Counted from the stretch's first letter, positions 17,530-27,414 are shown. The stretch is 64,000 nucleotides of DNA from Mesotoga prima MesG1.Ag.4.2 (GCF_000147715.2 NC_017934.1:62001-126000); one strand, 5' to 3'. Notes: generated by a model from the sequence alone, not told the origin. Program-made: numbers and translations.

Positions 17530-18132
17530 GTGAACGAAAGAGAAGAGAAACTAGATAAATACGTGGAAAAGAGAGATTTCAGCAAGACATCGGAACCGGA
17601 CGGAAGAGAGGCCACTGTTGAATGGTCAAATGAAAGGCCGGTATTCGTCATTCAGAAGCATGCTGCTTCGAGGCTTCACTACGATTTCAGAATAGAAGTC
17701 GATGGAGTTCTCAAGTCATGGGCCGTTCCAAAAGGTCCTTCAACCGATCCATCGGAAAAGAGGCTCGCCGTTCCAACGGAAGACCATCCACTTGAATACG
17801 GAGACTTCGAAGGGAATATCCCGGAAGGCGAGTACGGAGGAGGCACGGTCCTTCTATGGGACCGGGGAAGCTACAGAAATCTGAAGGAAGACCCTGAATC
17901 GAATCCTCTGTTGAAGCAGATAGAAGACGGGCATATCACGATATGGCTCGAAGGCCGTAAACTTAGAGGCGGGTACGCTCTCGTAAGAACCGGTAAAGGC
18001 AGCAAAGCCAGATGGCTTCTAGTGAAGATGAATGACGAAGAGGCCGATGCGCGGAGAAATCCGACAGCCACCGAACCGGATTCGGTAAAGACCGGTAGAA
18101 CTCTCGAAGAGATTCGTGATTCCGGAGAGTAA
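17530..18132 (+). CDS. Stand-alone LigD-type 3'-phosphoesterase
   Basis: A 200-residue protein equal to the phosphoesterase domain of bacterial NHEJ ligase LigD. It carries H-A-A-S-R-L-H-Y-D-F-R near residue 50, W-A-V-P-K-G-P-S, E-D-H-P-L-E-Y, and the glycine turn G-E-Y-G-G-G-T-V. This domain trims 3' ribonucleotides or phosphates at DNA ends using a divalent metal held by the conserved His and Asp residues. No ligase, polymerase or Ku gene is visible nearby, so it is the isolated form known in some bacteria and archaea. GTG start with AGGAGGTG at ideal distance. Confidence 0.88.
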   Translation: MNEREEKLDKYVEKRDFSKTSEPDGREATVEWSNERPVFVIQKHAASRLHYDFRIEVDGVLKSWAVPKGPSTDPSEKRLAVPTEDHPLEYGDFEGNIPEGEYGGGTVLLWDRGSYRNLKEDPESNPLLKQIEDGHITIWLEGRKLRGGYALVRTGKGSKARWLLVKMNDEEADARRNPTATEPDSVKTGRTLEEIRDSGE

Positions 18133-18267
18133 TGCTGATTTGAAAGCCCCTTGTTATCTGGAAATTGATCAGACAGTATATGCCTGCCCTATCTTGAAGA
18201 CCAGAAAAACCTTCAAATCTCTCGAAGACCTTTCAAACTGAAAAAACAACGGCTATCTGGAGTTGCC

Positions 18268-18708
18268 TCAGTCATTCGAGCCGGGGTATTTGTCGATCAT
18301 CTCTGGATTCTTTAGGCCCTCCCTAACTTTTTCAAGCATCTCGGCTGTCAGTATCTTCAGTTGCAACAGATGAATGGATACGGCTACGCCAACTCCGACG
18401 AGGATAAGTGTGACGGCAGTATTGGATATCAGTATCATTGTCAAAGTGAGAGTAGACCAAAGCAATAGAAGCGCAAGGTTCCTCGCTCTCCTCCTGACGG
18501 CTCTGAAATGGAGATAGCTGTAGATATATGCGCCGAAGAGCCTGTGACTGATCAGCCATCTATATAGCTTTTTGGAGCTCCTCAAATAGCAAAATGCCGC
18601 CAACAGCAAAAAGGGTGTTGTTGGCAGCAAAGGAAGAATTATTCCCGTTATTCCAAGAAAGAGAAACAGAGATCCTGCAATTGAGAGCAGAATCCTTTTC
18701 AGTCTCAC
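18268..18708 (-). CDS. YbaN/DUF454 family small membrane protein
   Basis: 146 residues with the family opening: a hydrophobic helix, then G-I-I-L-P-L-L-P-T-T-P-F-L-L-L-A-A-F-C-Y-L-R-S-S, and W-L-I-S-H-R-L-F-G. Two more helices follow after the R-R-R-A-R segment. The function of YbaN proteins is not established. It lies 31 bases after the catalase stop on the same strand and is probably cotranscribed with it. Confidence 0.85.
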   Translation of the reverse strand: MRLKRILLSIAGSLFLFLGITGIILPLLPTTPFLLLAAFCYLRSSKKLYRWLISHRLFGAYIYSYLHFRAVRRRARNLALLLLWSTLTLTMILISNTAVTLILVGVGVAVSIHLLQLKILTAEMLEKVREGLKNPEMIDKYPGSND

Positions 18709-18739
18709 GAGTTGCCTCTCATATAACCAAATTCGTTGC

Positions 18740-20212
18740 TTATTGCTCTACTTCATTCAGAGAGATACCGAGCGCCTTCGCTACACCTGCTCCATAAGCT
18801 GGGTCGGCCTTTAGACAGTTTCCGATGTGTCTTATCTTTATCTCCTTAGGAGCGTCGCCCATGTTTCTTGCCGTGTTTTCAAAGAGGACCTGCTGCTGTT
18901 CGGGAGTCATCAGGTTAAAAAGCTTACCTGGCTGAGTGTAGTAATCATCGTCGTCCTCTCTGAAATTCCAGTTATCGGCCGCACCGGAAAGCTTCAGAGG
19001 CGGTTCCTTGAATTCCGGCTGTTCCACCCAGGCGCCGTAGCTGTTGGGCTCATAGCCCAGAGTGCTTCCGGCATTGTCGTCGACCCTCATCTGACCGTCC
19101 CGGTGATAGCTGTTGTAAGGATTTCGTGGTCTGTTTACGGGAATCTGATCGTGATTCACTCCCAGTCGATATCGCTGGGCGTCGCCGTAGGAAAATAGCC
19201 TTCCCTGCAGCATCTTGTCCGGTGAGAAGCCTATGCCGGGAACGATATGCGCCGGATTGAACGCGGCCTGTTCGACGTCGAGGTAGTAGTTCTCGGGATT
19301 CTTGTTCAGCTCGAAGTAACCAACCTCTATCAACGGGAACTCTCCCTTGTACCAAACCTTTGTAAGATCGAAGGGATTGTAGGGCATCTTTTCGGCCTGT
19401 TCAAGAGTCATTACCTGAATGTACATGGTCCATCTTGGGAAGTCGCCCCTTTCGATGCTTTCGAATAGATCGCGCTGGTGGCTTTCGCGGTCCTTTGCGA
19501 TTATTGTCTCGGCTTCGGCATCGGTTAGATTCTTGATACCCTGCTGTGTCTTGAAGTGGAACTTCACCCAGACTCTTTCATTTTCGGCGTTTATCATGCT
19601 GAAGGTATGGCTACCGTAACCGTTCATGTGTCTGTAGGAGTAAGGTATTCCCCTGTCACTCATCGTAATGGTGACCTGATGAAGCGCTTCTGGAAGTGAT
19701 GTCCAGAAATCCCAGTTGTTCTTCGCACTTCTCATGTTCGTTTTCGGATCTCTCTTGATCGCGTGGTTTAGATCGGGGAATTTCAGAGGGTCTCTAAGGA
19801 AAAAGACGGGTGTGTTGTTGCCTACGAGATCCCAGTTTCCTTCTTCCGTATAGAACTTCATCGCGAAACCTCTGATGTCCCTCTCGGCATCGGCGGCGCC
19901 TCTCTCCCCTGCAACCGTGGAGAACCTCACAAACATGTCCGTCTTCTTGCCAATTTCCGAGAAGAGCTTCGCCTTCGAGTACTTCGTTATGTCGTGGGTT
20001 ACGGTGAATGTCCCGAAGGCACCGGAGCCCTTTGCGTGCATTCTCCGTTCGGGTATTACTTCTCTGTCGAAGTGGGCGAGTTTTTCGAGATACCAGACGT
20101 CCTGAAGCAACATCGGTCCACGGGGACCGGCAGTCATTGAATTCTGATTGTCTACTACTGGAGCTCCTGCTTCAGTAGTGAGTTTGCCTTCCTTCTTTGG
20201 ATCATTTTCCAT
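18740..20212 (-). CDS. katA: Catalase (monofunctional haem catalase)
   Basis: A complete 490-residue small-subunit catalase. Visible active-site parts are R-R-M-H-A-K-G (His59), [11 protein letters not shown] with the distal Asn, and [14 protein letters not shown] with the haem-ligand Tyr. It removes hydrogen peroxide in the cytoplasm. Haem catalases are uncommon in the anaerobic Thermotogae, so acquisition by transfer is plausible. No haem-synthesis genes are visible here (the UroD-fold proteins are not HemE-like), so the haem source is unclear. ATG with AGGAGGAG upstream; no clear PerR box was found in the 330-base upstream region. Confidence 0.93.
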   Translation of the reverse strand: MENDPKKEGKLTTEAGAPVVDNQNSMTAGPRGPMLLQDVWYLEKLAHFDREVIPERRMHAKGSGAFGTFTVTHDITKYSKAKLFSEIGKKTDMFVRFSTVAGERGAADAERDIRGFAMKFYTEEGNWDLVGNNTPVFFLRDPLKFPDLNHAIKRDPKTNMRSAKNNWDFWTSLPEALHQVTITMSDRGIPYSYRHMNGYGSHTFSMINAENERVWVKFHFKTQQGIKNLTDAEAETIIAKDRESHQRDLFESIERGDFPRWTMYIQVMTLEQAEKMPYNPFDLTKVWYKGEFPLIEVGYFELNKNPENYYLDVEQAAFNPAHIVPGIGFSPDKMLQGRLFSYGDAQRYRLGVNHDQIPVNRPRNPYNSYHRDGQMRVDDNAGSTLGYEPNSYGAWVEQPEFKEPPLKLSGAADNWNFREDDDDYYTQPGKLFNLMTPEQQQVLFENTARNMGDAPKEIKIRHIGNCLKADPAYGAGVAKALGISLNEVEQ

Positions 20213-20548
20213 ATTCTCCTCCTGTCTCGATGGTCCCGAGAAGCGGACATCGTTGGGTCGGCTTCCAATTAGGTTCTCGGCAATCTAGTGAATAAGTTTG
20301 TGAAGTACAATCCCGGCTCACAATTAGTGAAAACGCTGTATAGAGAAAAAAGAGTTTGATCGAAGAGACAAGATTGTAAAACTTCTTACTACTTTAAATG
20401 ATTCTAACATGATATTGCGCTGACTTCTTCTAAGGGAAGAAGAGCTGACAGTTCAATTACTGGATCACCCCGCTTAAGAGATGTGGTTAGGTTTAATAAC
20501 TTCTATATTGTGATCAGGATTCTGCTATCATTAAAATGAGGTGATTGA

Positions 20549-21382
20549 ATGTACGCAGTTCTCTCGAAGAAAAGAATCGCTCCCGATACGTATGATATCT
20601 GGCTTTCTCATCCAGATATCTACAGATATGCAAAACCCGGTCAGTTCCTGATAATAAGGATAGACGAGTTTGGTGAGAGGATTCCTCTCACGATAGCATC
20701 GGCAGAAAAAGACAGGGTAAGGGTAATAGTGAAGGCCGTTGGGAAAAGCACCTATAAACTTTGTGCAATGAACGAGGGAGAATCCGTAAGCGATATAGTT
20801 GGTCCTCTTGGAAATCCCAGTGAGATCGAGAAACTTGGAACGGTCTGTGTTGTTGGCGGAGGAGTGGGAATAGCTCCTTTGTTTCCTGTTGCAAGGGCGC
20901 TTAAAGCTGCCGGAAACGAGGTAATCGGTATACTGGGTGCGGCTAACAAAGATCATCTGATCATGGTGGACGAGTTCAGGCCCTTTCTTGACAGGCTTTA
21001 CCTCTCTACAGATGACGGCTCTGCGGGAATCAAGGGAACCGTAACGAACCCCCTCAAAGAAGTAATAGCAGATTATTCACCGGTCACGATATGGGCAATC
21101 GGTCCGATGGTAATGATGAAGTTCGTCTCTCTTCTCGCTTCCCAGAATGACATACCTTGCTGGGTGTCTCTCAATCCGATAATGGTGGACGGCACGGGAA
21201 TGTGCGGCGCCTGCAGGGCCGAGGTTGGAGGCGAGATGAAGTTCGCCTGCGTTCATGGACCGGAGTTTGACGGCAGATTGGTCAACTGGGACGAGCTGAT
21301 CAAGAGGCAGTATCAGTACAGGGAAGAGGAACGGGTTGCTCTTGAGAAATACGTACGTGAATTGGGTGAGAAGGATGGCTGA
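20549..21382 (+). CDS. nfnA: Ferredoxin:NADP reductase subunit alpha (NfnA; sulfide dehydrogenase beta-like)
   Basis: A 277-residue FAD/NAD-binding protein of the dihydroorotate-dehydrogenase electron-transfer type. P-G-Q-F-L-I-I-R and R-I-P-L-T-I-A mark the FAD domain, V-V-G-G-G-V-G-I-A-P-L-F-P the nucleotide domain, and D-G-T-G-M-C-G-A-C-R ... F-A-C-V-H-G-P-E-F-D-G the 2Fe-2S site. With NfnB it forms the electron-bifurcating NADH-dependent reduced-ferredoxin:NADP oxidoreductase. The gene overlaps nfnB by eight bases. ATG preceded by GAGGTG. Confidence 0.93.
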   Translation: MYAVLSKKRIAPDTYDIWLSHPDIYRYAKPGQFLIIRIDEFGERIPLTIASAEKDRVRVIVKAVGKSTYKLCAMNEGESVSDIVGPLGNPSEIEKLGTVCVVGGGVGIAPLFPVARALKAAGNEVIGILGAANKDHLIMVDEFRPFLDRLYLSTDDGSAGIKGTVTNPLKEVIADYSPVTIWAIGPMVMMKFVSLLASQNDIPCWVSLNPIMVDGTGMCGACRAEVGGEMKFACVHGPEFDGRLVNWDELIKRQYQYREEERVALEKYVRELGEKDG

Positions 21383-22754
21383 GAAGTTCAAAGTAAGAAT
21401 GAGGGAGCTCGACCCTTCGGAGAGAGTCAACAGCTTCGAGGAGGTTGCCCTTGGATACACAAAGGAAGAGGCAATCGCGGAGGCAAAAAGATGTCTACAG
21501 TGCAAACACAAACCATGTGTGAGCGGCTGCCCCGTTGGAATAGATATTCCCGGTTTTATCAAGGCCCTTAGAGAGGATGACATTGAGAAGAGCACGAGGA
21601 TTTTGAAAGATGCGAACAACCTTCCGGCCATCTGTGGACGAGTCTGCCCTCAGGAGAAGCAGTGCGAACTGGCCTGCGTAGTGGGAAAGATTCCCGGCAG
21701 TGAACCCGTAGCAATCGGGAGGCTGGAGAGATTCGTCGCCGATCAGAATATCTCTCTAGAGACTGCTGTAAAGCCGTCCGTAAACAAGAGAGTTGCAGTA
21801 ATCGGTGCGGGTCCTGCCGGATTGACGGCCGCCGCCGATCTCGCGAAAGAGGGTTTTTCTGTTACAGTCTTCGAGGCCTTCCATACGGCGGGAGGCGTGC
21901 TTGTTTATGGCATCCCCGAATTCAGGCTTCCCAAAGAGATTGTTGCAAAGGAAGTCGAATTTGTGAAGAGCCTGGGAGTTGAATTCCGTTTCAATCAGAT
22001 CATCGGCCGAACGATTCCATTCGAAGAGATCAAGAACGAATATGATGCCGTCTTCATAGGTATCGGCGCAGGCGCGCCGAGATTCATGGGAATACCTGGA
22101 TCGAATCATAACAACATATTTTCCTCTTCCGAATATCTCACGAGGACAAACCTGATGAAGGCCTACCTTTTTCCGTTGTACGATACGCCAGTAAAGATAA
22201 AGGACAGAGTGGCCGTGATTGGAGCCGGAAATGTGACGATGGACGCTGCAAGAACGGTGAAGAGGCTCGGAGCCAAAGAGGTCCATGTGGTTTACAGGAG
22301 AAGCGAAGAAGAGATGCCTGCGAGAATAGAGGAGTATCACCATGCCGTAGAAGAGGGAATCATATTCCACTGGCTGACCCTTCCCGTTGAGTATATAGGT
22401 GATATAAACAACAACGTCACGGGGATGAAGTGCGTGAAGATGACTCTTGGAGAACCCGACGATTCGGGAAGAAGAAGACCGATACAGATCGAAGGATCGG
22501 AATTTGTCATGGAAGTGGACATGGTCATAGAAGCAATCGGTCAGACTCCAAATGCCATTTTGAAGGCCGGTTTCCCGGCGGTAAGGCTGAACAAGTGGGG
22601 CAGTATCGATGCCGATGAAGCAAGCGGCAGAGTCGACGAAGGTATCTACGCCGGTGGAGACATCGTTACGGGTTCTGCAACTGTAATCGAAGCGATGGGA
22701 GCCGGCAAACGCTCGGCAAGGGCAATCAAGTCATACTTATTGCGCAAGGGGTAG
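21375..22754 (+). CDS. nfnB: Ferredoxin:NADP reductase subunit beta (NfnB; glutamate synthase small-subunit-like)
   Basis: 459 residues from ATG 21375 (GGGTGAGAAGG upstream; the frame also opens earlier inside nfnA). The N-terminus has two 4Fe-4S motifs, C-L-Q-C-K-H-K-P-C-V-S-G-C-P and C-G-R-V-C-P-Q-E-K-Q-C-E-L-A-C. Then come an FAD site A-V-I-G-A-G-P-A-G-L-T-A-A, an NADPH site A-V-I-G-A-G-N-V-T-M-D-A-A-R, and the closing G-G-D-I-V-T-G-S-A-T-V-I-E-A-M. Genes labelled gltA are often this subunit; the adjacent nfnA and the missing large glutamate synthase subunit favour the bifurcating role. Confidence 0.93.
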   Translation: MAEKFKVRMRELDPSERVNSFEEVALGYTKEEAIAEAKRCLQCKHKPCVSGCPVGIDIPGFIKALREDDIEKSTRILKDANNLPAICGRVCPQEKQCELACVVGKIPGSEPVAIGRLERFVADQNISLETAVKPSVNKRVAVIGAGPAGLTAAADLAKEGFSVTVFEAFHTAGGVLVYGIPEFRLPKEIVAKEVEFVKSLGVEFRFNQIIGRTIPFEEIKNEYDAVFIGIGAGAPRFMGIPGSNHNNIFSSSEYLTRTNLMKAYLFPLYDTPVKIKDRVAVIGAGNVTMDAARTVKRLGAKEVHVVYRRSEEEMPARIEEYHHAVEEGIIFHWLTLPVEYIGDINNNVTGMKCVKMTLGEPDDSGRRRPIQIEGSEFVMEVDMVIEAIGQTPNAILKAGFPAVRLNKWGSIDADEASGRVDEGIYAGGDIVTGSATVIEAMGAGKRSARAIKSYLLRKG

Positions 22755-23212
22755 GTTTCAGCACCGCAATGATATTTTGGTAGAAATAATCTAATAGTAT
22801 TCCAAAACAAAAAGACAACGGCCCTCCTGGATTTGTTATGAACAATTGCTCTTCATTCTTCTGAGAAAGTTTCGCCTGCTTTTAGGTGATCTGCCTTTTT
22901 TCTGTACAGATCAAATCTCAATTTTTCTAATAAATTAGACGCTTCATCCTGAAATTTCCATTGATCATGAAGGATGCTCTTGTCGAGTATCTCGGCTTTA
23001 TGCGGCTTTCCAAACTCATGAACTCAGTTTCAGCCCCCTCTTTTATAGTATCTTATCCCTCAATAGACTTACTGAGATGCGATCCCGCCCGATGAACTTC
23101 CTTTATTGCGCGATGTTTAATCCATACTACCCAAAAGAGTGTTTTCGAAAAGACCGTCGAGTTTGTTAGAATAATTTAGGTTCAGAAACTAACTAATATG
23201 GAGGGGCATTCA
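22755..23212. other. Intergenic region, no gene recognised
   Basis: About 460 A/T-rich bases between nfnB and the ROK regulator. No gene, strong terminator or structured RNA was recognised. TAGAATAAT at about 23167 could be a -10 region for the regulator gene. Confidence 0.4.
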
Positions 23213-24337
23213 TTGTCATTTACTGAGAGAAGATCAGCGGGAGTTCCTTCCGAGCTTAGAGAGAGGAATTTGAAGACAATCATAGACGTAGTGTTTAGAT
23301 ATCAGCCGGTATCGAGAACAAATATCGCGAAATTGACCGGGATAAGCAAACCGACAGTGAGCAAGCTTGTGGGATTACTAATGAGCGAAAATTACATTGT
23401 GAAGACGGGTAAGACCTCTTCGGGGCTGGGCAAGAGGCAGGAGCTTCTTTCATTCAATCCCGAGAAGGCCTTCGTCATTTCCGTAGATGTTGGACTGGCG
23501 ACAACGATCGTAGCAAAGGTAGATCTTTCGATGAAGATGACGAACAAGTGTGAGATAAAGACATCAGAGAGTCCCGAGAGATTCGCCTCCGAACTGGTGG
23601 ACTGTCTTTCAGATTTCTGCGGAGCAGGGAAAGAATCGCCTGCCTCGGTGGTAATCTCCGTCCCCGGACTCGTTAGAAGCGATCTCAGAACTGCTATAAA
23701 CGTCCCGTTGCTCCACTGGACCGATCTCCCTCTCGCGGAACTCGTAGAGGAAAGGCTCAGGCTGAACGGTATTGTCTGCGGAGTTTCGATAAACAACGAT
23801 TCCAAACTGGGAGTTCTTGCCGAAGTTGCACTGAACAAGGACATTCCCGACAGCTTTTCCAACATTGTCTATGTTTTAGTGAAGGAAGGCGTTGGGGTCG
23901 GTCTTTACATCAATGGAAGTCTCTACGTGGGAAGCAATCACATTGCGGGCGAGTTTGGCCACATGTCAATAGATCCCAAAGGCCCGGAATGCTCGTGCGG
24001 AAGAAGAGGCTGCTGGCTGACGATGGTCGGCTCTAGAGAACTGGACGGCTTCATCCGCGAAAATCGGCTGGAGGATTATATTGAGCTGTTCTCGGTCGGC
24101 CTCATGAATATTGTAAACGGTCTCGACCCCAATCTAGTGGTCATCAGCGGCGCACTTGAACAGTACTGGGAAAGGGTGCTGCCGTCTTTGAGAGCGAAGC
24201 TGAAAAGCATTGCTCTCTTCGATCAATCCTCTATGGAAATTATGAAATCAGCTCTCGACGACAGAGAGGGGCCCATCTTCGGGGGAGCGTTAATGGTTTT
24301 GAGAAAGTATCTAGACATAGAAACGGGCGTCTTATAG
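23213..24337 (+). CDS. ROK-family transcriptional regulator (NagC/XylR type)
   Basis: About 374 residues. An N-terminal winged helix (about 15-75) contains S-R-T-N-I-A-K-L-T-G-I-S-K-P-T-V-S-K-L. A ROK sugar-kinase fold follows, with D-V-G-L-A-T-T, H-I-A-G-E-F-G-H-M and the zinc motif C-S-C-G-R-R-G-C-W. In many ROK kinases a Glu follows that last Cys closely; here W-L-T suggests a pure regulator. ATG 23198 overlaps its own GGAGGGG, so TTG 23213, six bases after that site, is preferred. It lies 27 bases before the sugar-binding-protein gene and presumably senses the transported sugar. Confidence 0.88.
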   Translation: MSFTERRSAGVPSELRERNLKTIIDVVFRYQPVSRTNIAKLTGISKPTVSKLVGLLMSENYIVKTGKTSSGLGKRQELLSFNPEKAFVISVDVGLATTIVAKVDLSMKMTNKCEIKTSESPERFASELVDCLSDFCGAGKESPASVVISVPGLVRSDLRTAINVPLLHWTDLPLAELVEERLRLNGIVCGVSINNDSKLGVLAEVALNKDIPDSFSNIVYVLVKEGVGVGLYINGSLYVGSNHIAGEFGHMSIDPKGPECSCGRRGCWLTMVGSRELDGFIRENRLEDYIELFSVGLMNIVNGLDPNLVVISGALEQYWERVLPSLRAKLKSIALFDQSSMEIMKSALDDREGPIFGGALMVLRKYLDIETGVL

Positions 24338-24364
24338 CCCGAATTTAAAGAGAGGTGATGACAG

Positions 24365-25621
24365 TTGAAACGTGGAGTAGTGCTCTTGACGGTACTGTGT
24401 TTGCTCTTTGCCGGGGCAACGGCTCTCGGCAGCTCCGCAAACGAGCTGGTTGTTTACCACTGGTGGACTGCCGGTGGAGAGAAAGAGGCAATTGATGCAC
24501 TCTTCGAAGTATTCATCGATGAGCACCCTGAGTATTCTATTGTTCAGAACCCGGTAGCGGGAGGCGGTGGCGGAATCCTCCGAGCGCAGATCAAGACAAT
24601 GATCATGGCCGGAAATCCACCAGACACTTTCCAGATTACTTACGGACACGGTATGATAAGCTCTTTCGTCAGTGTTCTCCAACCCATCGATGATCTGATC
24701 AAGGGTTACAACATCCCGGAGGACGTCTATGAATGGGGAAGAGTCGATGGAGTCATGTATGGGGTGCCGCTAAACCTGATGCAGAACAACTGCCTCTGGT
24801 ACAATGTCGACCTCGTCGAAGAGCTCGGGATCGAGATGCCAATCAAGAGTCTTGACGAATTCCTCGGAGTCTGTGCGAGAGTAAAGGCCGAAGGCTACGT
24901 ACCTCTAGCAGTTGGTGCGGGAATGGGACAGCAATTCTGGCTCGGGACCCTTTTCGAAGCCGTGAACAGTGCCCTATCCGGCGGAGGCGCGGACTTCTTC
25001 GTTGATTACTATGCCGGCAAGACGACGCCTTCCGAATCCGAAGTTTTCATTGAGACGCTCAAAGTTCTCAGAACCCTTATCGTTAATGGATTCGTCAACG
25101 ATGACTGGTCGGCTCTAACCTGGGACCAGGCTTCCGATCTTATGGCTACAGGAAAGGCCGTCTTCTACGTCATGGGAGACTGGGCAAAGGGTCATTTCAC
25201 TTCAATGAACATGGTTCCCAACGTGGATTTCGGTTATCAGCCCTTCCCTGGAACGGATCACGTATTCATCGGACATGCAGACTGTTTTGTTCTTCCGATA
25301 GGTGTCGACAGAAAGATCGCCAAGGACTGGATACAATTCCTGACGACAGTCAAAGCGGCAAATACGTTCTGCCCCATCAAAGGAGCGGCACCATTTGTTC
25401 TCGACGCTCCTCTCGATGTCTATGATGACATTACAAAGGAGATCCTTGGCTACTTCCGTGATGACGGAGTTGCGAAAGTGCTCTCCCAGTTTGGAGCACC
25501 GCCCGAATCGTATCTCGACGTTTTCGGAACGGCCTTCAGTGAGTACTTCAATTCACCTGAGATCAACGAGAACACACTTGGCAATTTCGATTACGCTTAC
25601 GAAGAGGTTTTCCTGTTCTAA
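24365..25621 (+). CDS. Sugar ABC transporter substrate-binding protein
   Basis: A 418-residue extracellular solute-binding protein of the family-1 carbohydrate type. It has a signal peptide (residues 1-22, ending A-T-A-L-G), H-W-W-T-A-G-G-E at the mature N-terminus, P-P-D-T-F-Q-I-T-Y-G-H-G, and the C-terminal G-D-W-A-K-G-H-F plus F-I-G-H-A-D-C-F. The aromatic residues and W-W-T-A-G-G-E recall glucose/mannose-type binding proteins. TTG start with AGAGGTG upstream. A perfect 10-bp hairpin follows the stop, before the permease genes, a usual way to make more binding protein than permease. Confidence 0.92.
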   Translation: MKRGVVLLTVLCLLFAGATALGSSANELVVYHWWTAGGEKEAIDALFEVFIDEHPEYSIVQNPVAGGGGGILRAQIKTMIMAGNPPDTFQITYGHGMISSFVSVLQPIDDLIKGYNIPEDVYEWGRVDGVMYGVPLNLMQNNCLWYNVDLVEELGIEMPIKSLDEFLGVCARVKAEGYVPLAVGAGMGQQFWLGTLFEAVNSALSGGGADFFVDYYAGKTTPSESEVFIETLKVLRTLIVNGFVNDDWSALTWDQASDLMATGKAVFYVMGDWAKGHFTSMNMVPNVDFGYQPFPGTDHVFIGHADCFVLPIGVDRKIAKDWIQFLTTVKAANTFCPIKGAAPFVLDAPLDVYDDITKEILGYFRDDGVAKVLSQFGAPPESYLDVFGTAFSEYFNSPEINENTLGNFDYAYEEVFLF

Positions 25622-25627
25622 AACAGA

Positions 25628-25653
25628 CCGGCAGGTGTAAGGGCACCTGCCGG
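25628..25653 (+). promoter_or_regulatory. Intercistronic hairpin between binding-protein and permease genes
   Basis: CCGGCAGGTG at 25628-25637 and its exact complement CACCTGCCGG at 25644-25653, six-base loop, no U tract. It probably stabilises the upstream mRNA or partly attenuates transcription into the permease genes. Confidence 0.75.
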
Positions 25654-25667
25654 CCGTTCGCGCTCAA

Positions 25668-26570
25668 ATGTTTTTCGAAACCAAGGAGTTGGATTATTTG
25701 AGCAAGAGAGTACAAATACTACTTTTCATTTTACCAGGTTTGATCCTTGTCGGCCTGTTCGTCTATGGCTTCACGGCCTGGACGTTTCAGGTATCGTTGA
25801 CAAACTGGCGAGATGTCGGATCGGCGGGAGACTTTGTAGGGTTGGATAACTATATCAGACTGTTTTCAAAAGACCGGGTCTTCAAAACTTCACTGGTCAA
25901 CACTCTCAAGCTTACACTGGTGTTTATCGGCGTGACGATCCCTCTTGGTCTCTTCCTTGCGGTGCTTCTAGACCTCAATTTGAAGGGAAAACAGCTGTTC
26001 AGACTTATATTTCTGCTCCCGCTATCCTTTTCCTTTGTTGCCTCGGCATCAATGTGGACTTGGATGTTCTCTCCGGAGATAGGCTCGGTGAATGCCTTGC
26101 TTCGGGCAATCGGACTAGATTCTCTTACTCAGCCGTGGATCACATCTGACAAACAGGCATTGATCTGCATTGCAATAGCTTATGTATGGCAATTTTCAGG
26201 TTTTTCAACGTTGGTATACTACGCTGGGATAAGCGGAGTAGCGCCAGAGATAACCGAAGCTGCGAAGATCGACGGAGCTTCAACCTTTCAGAGGTATATG
26301 AAGGTCATAATTCCCATGCAGAGACCGGCAACGCTCACAGTCCTCATGATTCTTCTCATGTATTCACTGAGAGTTTTCGACCTCGTCTGGCTAATGACCG
26401 GAGGAGGACCGGGCAGTTCTACGGAGATACTTTCGACCTTCATGTTCAGAACGGCCTTTAACAGAAATAGATTCGGATATGGGGCGGCCGTCGGGGTCGT
26501 AATGTTTGCCATATCGATCCTGATTGTCATTCCCTTCTTTGCGAGACTGAGGAGAAGCGAGTATGAGTAG
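25668..26570 (+). CDS. Sugar ABC transporter permease (MalF/UgpA-like)
   Basis: A 300-residue inner-membrane permease with six predicted helices and the ATPase-contact EAA loop E-I-T-E-A-A-K-I-D-G-A-S-T-F-Q-R-Y near residue 195. It pairs with the next gene, which it overlaps by eight bases. ATG 25668 lacks an evident ribosome binding site; TTG 25698, nine bases after AAGGAG, would give a protein 10 residues shorter and may be the true start. No ATP-binding subunit is in the operon, so a shared MsmK/MalK-type ATPase elsewhere is likely. Confidence 0.92.
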   Translation: MFFETKELDYLSKRVQILLFILPGLILVGLFVYGFTAWTFQVSLTNWRDVGSAGDFVGLDNYIRLFSKDRVFKTSLVNTLKLTLVFIGVTIPLGLFLAVLLDLNLKGKQLFRLIFLLPLSFSFVASASMWTWMFSPEIGSVNALLRAIGLDSLTQPWITSDKQALICIAIAYVWQFSGFSTLVYYAGISGVAPEITEAAKIDGASTFQRYMKVIIPMQRPATLTVLMILLMYSLRVFDLVWLMTGGGPGSSTEILSTFMFRTAFNRNRFGYGAAVGVVMFAISILIVIPFFARLRRSEYE

Positions 26571-27414
26571 GGCGAGATCAAAATCGATTTCAGGTGTAGT
26601 GGATATTACAAAGAAGGGCATAATCTATCTGTTGCTTCTAGCTGCAGCCTTCTTCTATCTCTTCCCGATATACACGGCAGTGAACACTTCTCTGAAGAGC
26701 AATCAAGAGCTGGCCTACGGTCCCGTCAATATAGTCAGAAATCCCGAATTTGCGAATTACCTCAAGGCCTTTTCCGAGATAGACAAACCGATCTGGAATA
26801 GCTTTGTGATAACTATGGTTGCAACTGCAATATCTTCGGCGCTCGGTGCATGGGGAGGTTTCGGATACTCCAAACTGAAATTCAGGGGAAGTTCCGTTCT
26901 CTTTCTGATTCTCGTTCTGGGATTTTACATTGCTCCCCAATCGATACTGATACCGCTGTTGAGATTCATTGGAAGTATCGGTTTGTACAACTCGTACTGG
27001 GGGCTGATACTTACACATACTGCGTACGGGGTTCCAATTACGACACTGCTTTTCAGGAATTATTTTGAATCTCTGCCCACCGAGGTTGTTGACAGTGCGA
27101 GAATAGACGGATGCAGCTACATAGGCACCTTCTTCAGGATTGCGCTCCCGCTATCATTGCCGGGTTTCGCAGTTGTAGCGATCTTTCAGTTCACAAATAT
27201 CTGGAATGAATTCCTTTTCGGGTTGATCCTCACCAGGGGAGCCGATTCTCAGCCGCTTACGGTTGCGATAGGCAATTTGAAAGGGACAACCGTTGCATCA
27301 TGGAATATTCAGATGGCCGGGATGTTGATCTCTGTTCTACCCGTGCTAATCGTGTACATATTCTTCTTGAAATTGATTGTAAAGGGACTACTTATGGGTT
27401 CGGTAAAAGGCTAG
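26563..27414 (+). CDS. Sugar ABC transporter permease (MalG/UgpE-like)
   Basis: A 283-residue second permease with an N-terminal helix, the segment Y-T-A-V-N-T-S-L-K-S-N-Q-E-L typical of MalG-type proteins, the EAA loop E-V-V-D-S-A-R-I-D-G-C-S-Y, and P-G-F-A-V-V-A-I-F-Q-F-T-N-I-W-N-E-F. Its ATG overlaps the MalF-like stop (ATGAGTAG), so the two subunits are translationally coupled. Confidence 0.93.
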   Translation: MSRARSKSISGVVDITKKGIIYLLLLAAAFFYLFPIYTAVNTSLKSNQELAYGPVNIVRNPEFANYLKAFSEIDKPIWNSFVITMVATAISSALGAWGGFGYSKLKFRGSSVLFLILVLGFYIAPQSILIPLLRFIGSIGLYNSYWGLILTHTAYGVPITTLLFRNYFESLPTEVVDSARIDGCSYIGTFFRIALPLSLPGFAVVAIFQFTNIWNEFLFGLILTRGADSQPLTVAIGNLKGTTVASWNIQMAGMLISVLPVLIVYIFFLKLIVKGLLMGSVKG

